DNA of 58,092 nt from Micromonospora okii (GTDB lineage Bacteria > Actinomycetota > Actinomycetes > Mycobacteriales > Micromonosporaceae): assembly GCF_020884795.1 (NCBI RefSeq), contig NZ_BBZF01000032.1, positions 1 to 58,092 of the forward strand, in the 5' to 3' direction. Positions 26,008 through 35,085 of this stretch are shown piece after piece. Both the position numbers and the translations under genes were made by a program. Every line of letters starts with the position of its first letter. Position 1 is the stretch's first letter. The notes below the pieces were generated by a model that saw only the letters and a list, made by a program, of their open reading frames with translations, was not told the origin of the DNA and did no database searches.

Positions 26008-26098
26008 GCTCACCTCCTGCGGGCCGAGGGCGGAGCGTGGTCGCACCCCCGGCCGTTCACCCCGACGTCGATCGGGTCAATGCCTCGCTCAGCCGATT

Positions 26099-26113
26099 CA
26101 GTTGACTCGACTG
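26099..26113. promoter_or_regulatory. Near-palindrome between divergent regulator genes
   Basis: CAGTTGACTCGACTG has one mismatch between its 7-bp arms. It lies between the start of the small-membrane-protein/XRE operon and the HTH/TPR gene at 26238, a likely place for an autoregulatory site. Confidence 0.3.
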
Positions 26114-26237
26114 AGGCGGTGGTGAGGACAGGTGCCGAAGGTGCCTACCGGTGCGCTCGGGTGCTGGGGTACCCCTTCACCACCGCGCGTCCGCTACTTT
26201 GCGTAGGAGAGTTCGCTACCCAGGAGAGTCGAGGGAC

Positions 26238-27605
26238 GTGGCATCCAGCGGAGAGGCGATCGCGCGACTGCTGGCCGAGGTGGGCTGGCAACCCGAACAG
26301 CTCGCCCGACGACTCAACGAGTGCGCTGAACGGCACGGTCGCGGCGAGCGGCTGCACCTCAAGACGCCGTACAAGTGGAAGAGGGGCGACATCCCCCGCA
26401 GCCCGTGGCCGTCCCTGACGGCCGCGCTGCTGTCCGAGCAGTTGAGGCGTTCGATCACTCTCGATGAGCTGGGCTGGCCGGACGACGGCTTCGAGGCCGT
26501 GCCCGCCTCCGCCGGCCTGGAACTGCCCTGGTCGCCGGCCGGGGCCTTGCAGGCCGCCGTGGTCGTGAACGAATCTGAAGGCATGACGCAGCGACGGATG
26601 TTCCTCGCTCTGCTCGGTTCCGCACTGACCTCGCCGGCTCACGAATGGTTGATCGCCCAGCCGCCGCACAGCGTCGCCTCGGCCACCGGACGACCGATCT
26701 CCGGCGGGGTCGTCGACCACCTGGACGCTGTGACCGCCAGCCTGCGGCGCATGGACGACCACTTCGGCAGCGGGCAGACCCTCGGCCTGGTCCGCCAACA
26801 CCTCAGCACCGTGGTCGGGGTGCTGCGCGATCGTCGCTACACCGACGACGTTGGCCGACGGTTGCACGCGACGGCCGGCGAGCTGCTGCGCCTCGCCGGG
26901 TGGCTCTCCTTCGACGGCGGCCAGCACAGCCAGGCGCAGCGGTTCTGGATCGCGGGTCTCTACCAGGCCCAGACCGCCGGCGATCGCGGCCTGGGCGCGA
27001 ACATCCTCGGCTTCATGTCCTGCCAGGCCAAGGACCTCGGGCAACTCCGGCAGGCAGTCACGCTCGCCGAAACCGCGCGGGCCAGCTACCCGGCCACGAG
27101 TCCGAAGGTCGCGGCGATCCTCGACCTGCGGGCCGCCGAGGCGTACGCCAACAACGGGTCGGCCACCGACGCCCGCCGCGCGCTCGACGGCGCATTCGGC
27201 AGGCTCACCGACAACCCGGCACAGCACGGCGACCCCGACTGGGCGTACTGGATCAACGAAGCGCAGGCCCACGCGCAGGCCGGCTACTGCTACGTCAAAC
27301 TCGAAGACTGGCCGCGCGCCCGCGAGCACCTACGCGCCGCACTGCGGTTGCAGGGCAACGAGTACAGCCGCGAAGGCGCGCTGCGGAACGCCCTGCTCGC
27401 CACCACCTACGTGCGACAGCAGCACGCCGACCTCGACCGCGCGCTCTCCCTCGGCGACCAGGCCGTCCAGACGCTGACCGGCCAGGTGACCTCCGCGCGG
27501 TGCATCAAGCACGTACGCAATCTCGTCGGCAACCTGACGCCGTACCGCCGCACCCCTGCCGTCCGCCGATTCTGCCAGGACGCCAAGGACCTGATCAGCA
27601 CCTGA
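26238..27605 (+). CDS. HTH regulator with C-terminal TPR-like repeats
   Basis: A 455-residue protein. The N-terminus (EAIARLLAEVGWQPEQLARRLNECAERHG, then TPYKWKRGDIPRSPWPSLTAALLSEQLRR) is a divergent XRE-type DNA-binding domain. A short linker with MTQRRMFLALLGSALTSPAHEWL follows, a pattern seen in many actinobacterial regulators. From about residue 150 it is TPR-like (AQRFWIAGLYQAQTAGDRGLGANILGFMSCQAKDLGQ). The GTG at 26238 has GAGGG just upstream. GC at third positions is lower here than in the metabolic genes. It is divergent from the XRE operon and its target is unknown. Confidence 0.78.
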   Translation: MASSGEAIARLLAEVGWQPEQLARRLNECAERHGRGERLHLKTPYKWKRGDIPRSPWPSLTAALLSEQLRRSITLDELGWPDDGFEAVPASAGLELPWSPAGALQAAVVVNESEGMTQRRMFLALLGSALTSPAHEWLIAQPPHSVASATGRPISGGVVDHLDAVTASLRRMDDHFGSGQTLGLVRQHLSTVVGVLRDRRYTDDVGRRLHATAGELLRLAGWLSFDGGQHSQAQRFWIAGLYQAQTAGDRGLGANILGFMSCQAKDLGQLRQAVTLAETARASYPATSPKVAAILDLRAAEAYANNGSATDARRALDGAFGRLTDNPAQHGDPDWAYWINEAQAHAQAGYCYVKLEDWPRAREHLRAALRLQGNEYSREGALRNALLATTYVRQQHADLDRALSLGDQAVQTLTGQVTSARCIKHVRNLVGNLTPYRRTPAVRRFCQDAKDLIST

Positions 27606-27755
27606 GATTCTGGCTCAGCTCACATTTCGCTGCGATCTCGGCGATGACGGCCTTCCGCCATTGAGTCTCTCGTCGGGGGTCGCTGACAACAGACGCCCTG
27701 GCGATCCGGCCACCGGGTGCGGGAGTCGGGCAATCTCGCAAGCAGGTGGGGGCAC

Positions 27756-27761
27756 TATCGT
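27756..27761 (+). promoter_or_regulatory. -10 box for leaderless YcxB-like gene
   Basis: TATCGT stands six bases before the GTG at 27768, and no Shine-Dalgarno is present; this is the classic actinobacterial leaderless arrangement. Confidence 0.5.
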
Positions 27762-27767
27762 TCTGGC

Positions 27768-28265
27768 GTGCAGATCCGTTTCGACGTCCCCGCCGATCCC
27801 GCCTACCCGGGTCGGGTGGCCGCTGCGCTCAGCAGAGTTCGCCTGCGCAGGTACGGCTACATCGGCGCGGTGCTGGTGGGGGCCGGGGCGATCGGGTTCG
27901 CCGTCTCCCAGGGGTTCGCGTGGGGCGAGCGGACCACGTCGCTGTGGATGACGCTGGTCGTGGGTGGTCTGCTGTCGATGCTCTACGCGCCGTGGGTGCG
28001 GTTGCGGGCGCGACGCCGCTCCAGTGGCTTCGCCGTCGAGGGCGGCTACGACATCACCGAAGACAACATCATGATGCGCAGCGGCTCGGAGTCCGGCGGC
28101 ATCGCCTGGGACGGGGTCACCCAGGTGAGGGAGACCCCCGAGTTCTGGATCGTGTACGTCGGCCGGATGCCGGCAACCGTGATCCCCCGCTGGTTGATGT
28201 CCGCCGAGGACGCCGAGACGCTGCAAGCCTTCATGGCCGAACGTGGGCTGCTTCACGCCCGCTGA
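27768..28265 (+). CDS. YcxB-like membrane protein
   Basis: The 165-residue protein has two transmembrane helices (YIGAVLVGAGAIGFAVSQGF; SLWMTLVVGGLLSMLYAPWV) and a soluble C-terminal domain. That domain, with ITEDNIMMRSGSESGGIAWDGVTQVRETPEFWIVYVG and TVIPRWLMSAEDAETLQAFM, matches the YcxB-like fold, a PH-like domain in small bacterial membrane proteins. The function is unknown. The mRNA appears leaderless. It is convergent with the HelD-type gene. Confidence 0.8.
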   Translation: MQIRFDVPADPAYPGRVAAALSRVRLRRYGYIGAVLVGAGAIGFAVSQGFAWGERTTSLWMTLVVGGLLSMLYAPWVRLRARRRSSGFAVEGGYDITEDNIMMRSGSESGGIAWDGVTQVRETPEFWIVYVGRMPATVIPRWLMSAEDAETLQAFMAERGLLHAR

Positions 28266-28319
28266 ACCGGCCGGGAAAGTGGCGGCGTTCGGCGATCCTG
28301 TCGATCAATGTGGCGGCTG

Positions 28320-30491
28320 CTACGTGACTACCAGTTGTCCGAGCTCCTGGGTGCATCGGGTGAGCGCGACGTAGAGGCCGTTCCAGCCGCGCGGTTCGGC
28401 GGCGATGCCCTGGGGGTCGATGAGTAGCGTCGCGTCCCATTCCAGTCCCTTGGACTGGGTGGCGGTGAGCACCGGCACGTCGCCCAGCAGGGGTAGGAGT
28501 TCGGCGATGCGGCCGGCGGGGGCGATGACGCCGACCGTGCCGCCGTGCCACCGTTCCCGAAGCTGTCGTACGGCCTGGCCGGCGGTGCCGGCAAGCTCGG
28601 CGGGCGTGGTCGTGAGCGTCCAGGGCGCGACGCCGGAGGAGCGCACCGCCCGGGGTGGGGTGTTGTGGCTACCGGCTTGCCTCAGGACGGGCGCGGTGAG
28701 GTCCATGACCTCACGCGGGGTCCGGTAACAGATGGTCAGTTCCGCAGCGGTCCAGCGTTCTCCGAAAGCTGCCCGCACCGCTTCTGCCCAACTCGTGTGC
28801 CGGTGGGCTGCCTCCGCCTGGTCGATGTCGCCGACCGCGGTGATGGAGCGGCTGGGGCAACGCCGTAGGACCATCTGCCACTGCATCTCGGACAGCTCTT
28901 GCGCCTCGTCGACGACGACGTGGCCGTACACCCAGCCGCGCTGCCGGCGAGCGTGGTCGGCGACGAACTCGCCCTGCGGTTGCGGGGCTTCGACCTCGCC
29001 CAGCAGGTCGGCGAGGGCGTCGAGCAGGGGGATGTCGCTCGACGCCCACGGTGCGGGCTCGGCCGAGACGGCGGTAATCTCCTCCGTGGACAACTGCGGG
29101 GCGAAGCGGGCCAGCAGGGTGCAGTCGGTCAGGAGGTCACGCAGCAGGGTTTCGGCGTCGAGGGTGGGCCACCATGCCTCGACGAACCGGGCGATGGTCG
29201 CGTTCGCTGCGATACGACGCCGGAGGTCTTCTATCTCCTCCTCGGAGAGCAAGCCGTCGACGTCACTGCCGGCGGACCCCCCACCGGGATGGCGGTCGTA
29301 CTGCATGCTCCTGTCGACGCGGGCGAGGATGTCCTCGAAGCCCTCCTCCATCTCTTCCATCAGCGCCTCGCGCTGCTCGACGACGGCTTCGGCGAGGACG
29401 TGGTGCAGCTGCTCGGCGAACGACTGGCGGGCGCGGTGGTACGGGCGTCCGCGTACCGAGGCGAGCGCCTGTGCCACCGTTGCCGCTGCGATGACGTAGA
29501 ACTCGCCCTCCCAGCGCAGTCTCAGCTCGCGGGGCCGGGGAAGCAGCGACGTGACGTAGTTTTCGAGCGCGGGCTGCCAGAGGGCGCGGCCCTTGATCTC
29601 GGCCAGAAGCCGGCTCTCCTCGCGGCCCACGCGGATTCCGGGCAGCAGGGTGTCGCAGGTCGCCGAGACGACGGCGGTCTCCCCGAGCGCGGGCAGCACC
29701 TGGGCGATGTACTGGAGGAACCGCGGGGAGGGGCCGAGGACCAGGACCGCCTGGTCGGCTATCTTCGGGTGCGCGAACAGCAGGTAGGCGACGCGGTGCA
29801 GGGCGACCACGGTCTTGCCGGTGCCGGGACCGCCCTGAACGATCAGCGGGCCGGTCGCCTCCGCCCGGATGATGTCGTCCTGTTCCCGTTGCAGCGTGGA
29901 GATCGCCGTCGACATGCGACCGGTGCGCCGCTGGTCCAGGGCGGCCAGCAGAGCGCCTTCGCCGACGAGTTCCCCCGTCACGGTCCCGTCCAGCGGCTCG
30001 TCGTCCACGCCGACAACGGCCGATCCCGTCGTGCGTATGTGACGGCGCCGTGCCTGACCCTGCGGGTCGACAGCAGTCGCGGTGTAGAACGGTCGAGCTG
30101 CGGGAGCGCGCCAGTCCAGCAGCAGCGGCTCACCGCCCTCGTCGTCGTTGCGGAGACCGACACGACCCACGTGGCGCACGGTGCCATCACGACCGTCAAG
30201 GCGGCCGAAGACCAGCCCCTCCTGCGCCCGCCGTAGCTCCTCGTACTGCTGGCGGAGCAGGCGCAGCCGCGCCCGTTCCAACGCGTCCAGGGCGTCCGCC
30301 GAAAGCTCGGCCTGTAGGTGGTCGGCAAGCCTGTCGCGCCGGGCCGTGGCCAGGTCGAGGAACTCCTGTTCCTCGGCGACTGCGGATCGGCGCGCAACGT
30401 CGTCGTCTGCGTGGGAGGTTGGCGCTTCGCTACCTGGCATTACCCGGCCGACGCCAGCACCGACATTGTTCAGAGCAGATTTCCGGCCCAT
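28320..30491 (-). CDS. HelD/HelR-type RNA polymerase-associated ATPase (SF1-like)
   Basis: About 723 residues. The N-terminus is a long coiled coil (SAVAEEQEFLDLATARRDRLADHL), then GRVGLRNDDEGGEPLLLDWRAPAARPFYTAT, a motif shared by HelD proteins. Walker A is GGPGTGKTVVALHRVAYLL, Walker B VVVDEAQELSEMQW, and motif VI VALTRCTQEL. HelD clears stalled RNA polymerase from DNA and recycles it; HelR-type members also give rifamycin tolerance by displacing the drug. Which subtype this is cannot be settled by eye. Start is uncertain: the ATG at 30491 has AAGGA seven bases upstream, while the ATG at 30440 has none. Confidence 0.85.
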   Translation of the reverse strand: MGRKSALNNVGAGVGRVMPGSEAPTSHADDDVARRSAVAEEQEFLDLATARRDRLADHLQAELSADALDALERARLRLLRQQYEELRRAQEGLVFGRLDGRDGTVRHVGRVGLRNDDEGGEPLLLDWRAPAARPFYTATAVDPQGQARRRHIRTTGSAVVGVDDEPLDGTVTGELVGEGALLAALDQRRTGRMSTAISTLQREQDDIIRAEATGPLIVQGGPGTGKTVVALHRVAYLLFAHPKIADQAVLVLGPSPRFLQYIAQVLPALGETAVVSATCDTLLPGIRVGREESRLLAEIKGRALWQPALENYVTSLLPRPRELRLRWEGEFYVIAAATVAQALASVRGRPYHRARQSFAEQLHHVLAEAVVEQREALMEEMEEGFEDILARVDRSMQYDRHPGGGSAGSDVDGLLSEEEIEDLRRRIAANATIARFVEAWWPTLDAETLLRDLLTDCTLLARFAPQLSTEEITAVSAEPAPWASSDIPLLDALADLLGEVEAPQPQGEFVADHARRQRGWVYGHVVVDEAQELSEMQWQMVLRRCPSRSITAVGDIDQAEAAHRHTSWAEAVRAAFGERWTAAELTICYRTPREVMDLTAPVLRQAGSHNTPPRAVRSSGVAPWTLTTTPAELAGTAGQAVRQLRERWHGGTVGVIAPAGRIAELLPLLGDVPVLTATQSKGLEWDATLLIDPQGIAAEPRGWNGLYVALTRCTQELGQLVVT

Positions 30492-30696
30492 TCGCAAATC
30501 CTTGTAGTGGCGCTTTCCCTCGGCCCGATCGGGTCGCAGGCATTCCGGCGGCAAGCATAGAGTTCCTGTCTCCTCTTCGGCCCGAAACCCTGTCGGCGGA
30601 GATGAAGGTCTCAACACCTTGCAGCTCGGAGCCGCTTGTGGCCTCGCCTGATCTTAACTCGCCTATTGAGAGTCCGGTCCTACTTGATCAGAGCCG

Positions 30697-31656
30697 TCAC
30701 GCATATCCCATAGCCGAGATGACTTTGCCGAGCGCCTCTTCGATGAGCTCGCGGGTTTCGTCGTCGAATTGGTTGTTGCGATTCGCCAGCTTGTGCGACT
30801 GGAACGTCGAAGCGGTGGCGTAGTCGTCGACGCCGAGCCCTTCGAACAGGGCGCGGCGCTGCCCGGGCCAGTCGGCTGCGAGATCTTCTGCCTTCACCTC
30901 GATGTATCGCCTGCCCGTCAGGTCGACCGTGTCCTTCCAGGTGAGCCATCGCTGGTAGACCGGCTTGAGGTACGCGAGCGCCCCGTCGACGGTGGGCGGG
31001 GCCCATGGCTGGGCCAGATGGGATGCGAGCACCGAGACCGGGTGGCGCTTGATGTGCACGATGGTCGCTTCGGGCACCAGTTCCCAGAGGAACTCCATGC
31101 ACAGCAGGTTGAACGGTGTCTTCTCGCACCAGGTCGGCTTGCCCGCGTCGGCGGCTGCCCCGCCGAACATGGTGTCGATCAGGCCCCGCAGGATTCCGAG
31201 CAGTTCGCCCCGGTCGCTGAAGTACCTGGGAAGCACCCGCCGACGGCTCAGCGGCGCGAACGGCCCGGCAGGGCGGTCGGCGTCCCCGAAGCCTTCCACG
31301 GGCGCGGGTTCGTCGTACGTGTGCGCGATCAACTGCGGCCAGAGCTGTTGCACCGCGTCCCGGTAGCGCCGCTCGCCGACCAGCTCGGGAACGGTTCTGC
31401 CGCGGTCGTCGCGCCGGCCGGGCACCCGTACGGTGAGGAAGTCGCTCAGCCGGTGCAGGGCGTCCTCACCGACGGTGGGGTCGTATCGATCGGTGAGCGC
31501 GTCGGCCAGGTCCCGCAGGCCACCCGGGTCGACGAGGAACCGGGTCTCCATGGGGATCCGATGGATCAGCGGGTGTTCGCCGATGATGTCGGCGATCCGT
31601 GACGTTCCCGAACGACCCGTGCCCGCAACGAAGACCGGTGAGGGGGAAGGCATGGC
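30697..31656 (-). CDS. PAPS-dependent sulfotransferase family protein
   Basis: A 319-residue protein with the 5'-phosphosulfate loop VFVAGTGRSGTSRIADIIGEHP near its N-terminus. Later it has IVHIKRHPVSVLASHLAQPW, matching the 3'-phosphate-binding RxPxS motif, and WLTWKDTV and DDYATASTF near the end. Such enzymes move a sulfo group from PAPS to a sugar, lipid or small molecule; the acceptor is unknown. Start is uncertain: the ATG at 31656 gives the usual short lead before the P-loop, and ATGs at 31674 and 31695 are possible. Codon bias is weaker than its neighbours', hinting at transfer. Confidence 0.82.
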   Translation of the reverse strand, partial: AMPSPSPVFVAGTGRSGTSRIADIIGEHPLIHRIPMETRFLVDPGGLRDLADALTDRYDPTVGEDALHRLSDFLTVRVPGRRDDRGRTVPELVGERRYRDAVQQLWPQLIAHTYDEPAPVEGFGDADRPAGPFAPLSRRRVLPRYFSDRGELLGILRGLIDTMFGGAAADAGKPTWCEKTPFNLLCMEFLWELVPEATIVHIKRHPVSVLASHLAQPWAPPTVDGALAYLKPVYQRWLTWKDTVDLTGRRYIEVKAEDLAADWPGQRRALFEGLGVDDYATASTFQSHKLANRNNQFDDETRELIEEALGKVISAMGYA

Positions 31657-31861
31657 GAGCAGCCAAACCCTCATCCCGGCACCTGCGCAAGACATTAGCC
31701 GTCGACGGCGCGCTCGATGGCCCGTACGACCGCAGGTGGGAGCAGGACGAGGATGACCTTCCTCGTCCGCGACCCCGACGGCAAGGTTCCATGCCGCCAT
31801 GCCTCCCGGGACGGCCATACCGATACGTGCCAGAGCCGGTCCTGCGGGCGCGTCGGCTCTC

Positions 31862-31911
31862 TTGACCGGCCCCTTACTGCTTTACTATGGTCCTAGTGAA
31901 GTAGTAAGGGG
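31862..31911 (+). promoter_or_regulatory. Promoter with 42-bp palindromic GntR operator
   Basis: Arms CCCCTTACTGCTTTA (31870-31884) and its complement at 31897-31911 pair with two mismatches around a 12-nt, itself partly palindromic, centre. TTGACC at 31862 and TATGGT at 31886 make a promoter with an 18-bp spacer, so bound repressor would cover the -10 box. AAGGGG of the right arm also serves as the ribosome binding site. Confidence 0.7.
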
Positions 31912-31916
31912 CTACC

Positions 31917-32312
31917 GTGTTCGTCTTCCGGCTCGACACCCATTCCGGCGTGCCGCCGTACCTGCAACTCGTCCAGCAGGTCCGCCAGGCGGTGCTGCTG
32001 GGCTTCCTCCAACCCGGTGACCGCCTCCCGCTCATCCGCGAGGTGGTCGAGGACCTGGCGATCAATCCGAACACCGTCGCCAAGGCGTACCGGCAGATGG
32101 AGCAGGAGAACCTGGTCACCGGCCGACCCGGCCAGGGCACGTTCGTCAACGAACAGCAGTCGGCCGCGATGTCGCCATCGACGTACACGTCGCTGGGCCG
32201 CGGCCTGGCGGCCTGGCTGCGCCGCGCCTATGCGGCCGGCCTCGACGAACAGGCGGTCAACGCGCTTTTTGCTTCCGTCCACCAGCAGACGAGGAATGAG
32301 GACGTGGCGTGA
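31917..32312 (+). CDS. GntR-family (YtrA-type) transcriptional regulator
   Basis: The 131-residue protein has a GntR winged helix (VPPYLQLVQQVRQAVLLGFLQPGDRLPLIREVVEDLAINPNTVAKAYRQMEQENLV) and only a short helical C-terminus (LGRGLAAWLRRAYAAGLDEQAVNALF). That is the YtrA subfamily layout, which typically heads an ABC transporter operon and represses it. The GTG at 31917 lies just after a large palindrome, most likely its own operator. It overlaps the ATPase gene by four bases (GTGA). Confidence 0.9.
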   Translation: MFVFRLDTHSGVPPYLQLVQQVRQAVLLGFLQPGDRLPLIREVVEDLAINPNTVAKAYRQMEQENLVTGRPGQGTFVNEQQSAAMSPSTYTSLGRGLAAWLRRAYAAGLDEQAVNALFASVHQQTRNEDVA

Positions 32313-33208
32313 CAGCGACGGAGTTCGCGCTGCGCACCGAGGGTGTGGGCAAGCGGTACCGGAAGGGCTGGGCGCTGCGCGACTGCACCCTGGCCCTGCC
32401 GGCGGGCGGCGTGATCGCCCTGGTCGGGCCGAACGGCGCGGGCAAGACCACGCTGCTGCGCATGGTCGTCGGGTTGCTGGCACCGAGCACCGGCACGGTG
32501 GAGGTCCTCGGCCACGACGTCACCGCCAGCACCCCGCAAACGCTGTCCCGGGTCGGGTTCCTGGCCCAGGACCACCCGCTGTACAAGCGCTTCACCGTCG
32601 CCGAGATGCTCCGCTTCGGCCGGGCCTGCAACCTGCGGTTCGACCAGGGGCTGGCCGAGCGCCGGCTGGCGAAGCTGGGCATCCCGCTCGACCGCAGGGC
32701 CGGCACGCTCTCCGGCGGCCAGCAGGCCCAGGTCGCGTTGGCTCTGGCCCTGGCGAAGCGGCCCGACCTGCTCGTCCTCGACGAGCCCGTGGCCAGCCTC
32801 GACCCGCTGGCCCGGCACGAGTTCCTGCAGGTCCTCATGGGCGCAGTGGCCGAAGGCGGGGTGACGGTCCTGTTCTCCTCCCACGTCGTGCACGAGCTGG
32901 AGCGCGTCTGCGACCACCTGGTCGTGCTCAACCACGGCCGGGTCACGCTCACCGGTGACATCGACACCCTCCTCGCCGAGCACCGGCTGCTCGTCGGCCC
33001 GCGCACGGCCACCGACCTCGACCGGTCCGGCGCCGTCGTGCAGGCCGTCCACAGCGACCGGCACACGACCCTGCTGGTACGCGACGGCGGGATCCCCGCC
33101 GCGCCCGGGTGGCAGGCCCAGCCGGTCGCGCTGGAGGACCTGGTGCTGGCGTACCTGCGCCGGCCGTCCGAGCCGGGCGCCGCCCTCACGTCGGGGGTGG
33201 CGGCATGA
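32309..33208 (+). CDS. ABC transporter ATP-binding protein
   Basis: The 299-residue ATPase has Walker A LVGPNGAGKTTLLRM, the Q-loop VGFLAQDHPLY, the signature TLSGGQQAQVALALALAKRPDLL, Walker B LLVLDEPVASLDP and the H-loop SSHVVHE. A roughly 70-residue C-terminal extension follows. It overlaps the regulator before it by four bases and the permease after it by four bases, so all three form one translationally coupled operon. Exporters under YtrA regulators often respond to cell-wall antibiotics or membrane stress, which is only an inference here. Confidence 0.93.
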   Translation: MTATEFALRTEGVGKRYRKGWALRDCTLALPAGGVIALVGPNGAGKTTLLRMVVGLLAPSTGTVEVLGHDVTASTPQTLSRVGFLAQDHPLYKRFTVAEMLRFGRACNLRFDQGLAERRLAKLGIPLDRRAGTLSGGQQAQVALALALAKRPDLLVLDEPVASLDPLARHEFLQVLMGAVAEGGVTVLFSSHVVHELERVCDHLVVLNHGRVTLTGDIDTLLAEHRLLVGPRTATDLDRSGAVVQAVHSDRHTTLLVRDGGIPAAPGWQAQPVALEDLVLAYLRRPSEPGAALTSGVAA

Positions 33209-34182
33209 CGTGGTTGATCTGGCGTCAGCACCGGACCGAGGTCTGCGTCCTGGGCCTTCTCGTCGGCGTGTTCGGCATTGCCCTGCTCGTGCTCGGGACG
33301 CAGGCCCACGACCTGTTCCCCGGCGGCTCCGCCCGCTGTGCGGGAGAGGCCGGTGTCAGCGAGGCATGCGCGGCCTCCTTCCGCCGGCTCGACGAGGAGT
33401 ACGGGTACGTCGAGAACCTCCTGGCGGGCTTCTATCTGCTCCCCGTCGTCATCGGTGCGTTCCTCGGTGCGCCACTGCTCGCACGCGAACTGGAGGACGG
33501 CACCTGGCAGCTCGCCTGGACACAGGCCGTGCCTCGGATGCGCTGGCTGGCGGCCAAGCTCGCGGCACTGGCCGGCGTCACCGTCGCGCTCACCGGGATG
33601 TTCACCGCAGTCATCACCTGGTTCCGTCAGCCGTTCGACGCCTGGGAAGGGCGACTCCAGTACGACGCCTTCGACGTGGAGGGACTCGTTCCGGCGGCGT
33701 ACGCGCTGTTCGCGTTCGGCGTCGCCACCGCCGCCGGGGCGATCCTGCGGCGCAGCCTGCCCGCGTTCGGCGTCGCGTTCGGGGCGTTCCTCGCCGCCCG
33801 GATGTCGGTGGCGCTGTTGGCCCGTCCCGCGTACGCCACGCCGCTCACCACCATGGAGCCGGTCCCCGTCGGCGGCCCGAAGGACCAGGCGGGGCACCCG
33901 CCCGCGCCCAGCATCGCTGACTGGATGATCGAACACGGCTACGCAGACACCACCGGGCGCCGGCTGAGCTCAGCCGAGTACTACGACCTGGAGGCCGCCG
34001 CCGACCGGGCCGGCACCAACCTCAACCAGTTCCTGCACGCGCGGGGCATCCAGCAGTTCGAGGTCTACCACCCGGCCGACCGGTTCTGGACGTTCCAGCT
34101 CATCGAGGCGGCCCTGTTCGTCGCCGTCGCGGCCGTCCTGCTCGGTGTGGTGGTGTGGCGGGTGCGGCGCCGCATGATCTAG
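33205..34182 (+). CDS. ABC transporter permease
   Basis: A 325-residue permease: TWLIWRQHRTEVCVLGLLVGVFGIALLVLG is helix 1, then a long extracytoplasmic loop with two Cys (ARCAGEAGVSEAC). Helices follow at LLAGFYLLPVVIGAFLGAPLLARELEDGTWQLAWTQ, LAALAGVTVALTGMFTAVITW, LVPAAYALFAFGVATAAGAIL and near the C-terminus (ALFVAVAAVLLGVVVW). The ELEDGTWQLAWTQ motif is common in ABC-2-like permeases of YtrA-linked operons. A second large loop precedes the last helix. ATGA overlap couples it to the ATPase. Confidence 0.9.
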   Translation: MTWLIWRQHRTEVCVLGLLVGVFGIALLVLGTQAHDLFPGGSARCAGEAGVSEACAASFRRLDEEYGYVENLLAGFYLLPVVIGAFLGAPLLARELEDGTWQLAWTQAVPRMRWLAAKLAALAGVTVALTGMFTAVITWFRQPFDAWEGRLQYDAFDVEGLVPAAYALFAFGVATAAGAILRRSLPAFGVAFGAFLAARMSVALLARPAYATPLTTMEPVPVGGPKDQAGHPPAPSIADWMIEHGYADTTGRRLSSAEYYDLEAAADRAGTNLNQFLHARGIQQFEVYHPADRFWTFQLIEAALFVAVAAVLLGVVVWRVRRRMI

Positions 34183-34211
34183 TGCCCTGACCACGAACCT
34201 TCACGGCGTTG

Positions 34212-34253
34212 GTCGACACGCTGTTCGGCTTGGCGGCCGGGCGGCGTGTCGAC
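34212..34253 (+). terminator. Hairpin after the GntR-ABC operon
   Basis: GTCGACACGC pairs with GCGTGTCGAC around a 22-nt loop, 30 bp after the permease stop; a flanking CGGCG/CGCCG pair may extend it. Confidence 0.55.
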
Positions 34254-34346
34254 GTTCACGCCGTACGGATGGCAGAACCACGGCTTCCCCCGGGGTCTGG
34301 ACACCGGGTCATGCCGCGGTCGGTAGCAGCGTAGTGGGAACGCCGG

Positions 34347-34694
34347 TCAGCTCGCCTTGTACGTCAGGTAGCGGCCCTTCGGCCAGCTGTGGAAGTTGTT
34401 GAGCTCGGACGCCTCACCGCTGCAGTCGGGCGTCCGGTAGCCGGGAACGGAGCCGAAGCCGCCGCTCCAGGCCAGCAGCCAGGTCGCGTCGGCCGGCACC
34501 GGGCGGCAGACGCCGTCCGGCGTGGCCTGCCGACCGACCACCTCGGTCGGGTAGCTCGAGTAGAAGACCAGGCCCGTGTCGGGGCTTTTGAACGGCTCGC
34601 CGGCGGTCGCGGGCGACGCCGGTAGCGCCACGGTCAGCGAGGTGACCAGGGCGGCGGCGAAACCTGCCGCGATTCGGGTGGCTGATCTGCGCAT
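34347..34694 (-). CDS. Small secreted protein, function unknown
   Basis: A 115-residue protein with a signal peptide (RRSATRIAAGFAAALVTSLTVALPASPATA, cut about residue 31) and an 84-residue mature domain. Cysteines at CRPVP and DCSGE could form a disulfide. It is rich in Tyr, Trp and Gly (WLLAWSGGFGSVPGYRTPDC). GGAAGGAC lies before the ATG at 34694. I do not recognise the family. It is divergent from the secreted hydrolase. Confidence 0.7.
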   Translation of the reverse strand: MRRSATRIAAGFAAALVTSLTVALPASPATAGEPFKSPDTGLVFYSSYPTEVVGRQATPDGVCRPVPADATWLLAWSGGFGSVPGYRTPDCSGEASELNNFHSWPKGRYLTYKAS

Positions 34695-35085
34695 AGGTGT
34701 CCTTCCGGGACGGCGTTCGGCAGAGGCTCGAAGCTCGACTCAACCCACAGACAGAGCGGCGGATGCCTATCCCACAATCCACCCGGGAAGTTGCTGCGTC
34801 AACCAAGCGAGGTCCGGTTCCAGACGGTCATCCCATCGACGGCGGCAATCGGCCGGTTCCATGCGAGGCTCCGGCCCCAGCCGAAGGCGGGCCGTGAGGC
34901 GGGCCGTCTCGACGGCGGCGCGATCGCAGCAGCCCAGGCCACCTGCCACATCCACCGCCAACGAATCACCTGACGACGGGCACTGAATCGAGGAAGGAGA
35001 TGGGGGCCGTTTCCGGGTGCTTCCGGATATGGCTCGGGTGAGGTGCGAGCCCAGACTTGAGCCGCGTCCAACCCGAGGAGGTTCC
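34695..35085. other. Intergenic region between divergent secreted-protein genes
   Basis: Just under 400 bp with lower GC than its surroundings. It must hold both promoters, but I see no strong box, repeat or coding frame. Confidence 0.5.

Noticed and set aside
30541..30560. Rifamycin-associated element upstream of the HelD-type gene
   Set aside because: Only a GGCAAGC half-site is present; the matching half of the palindrome is missing.
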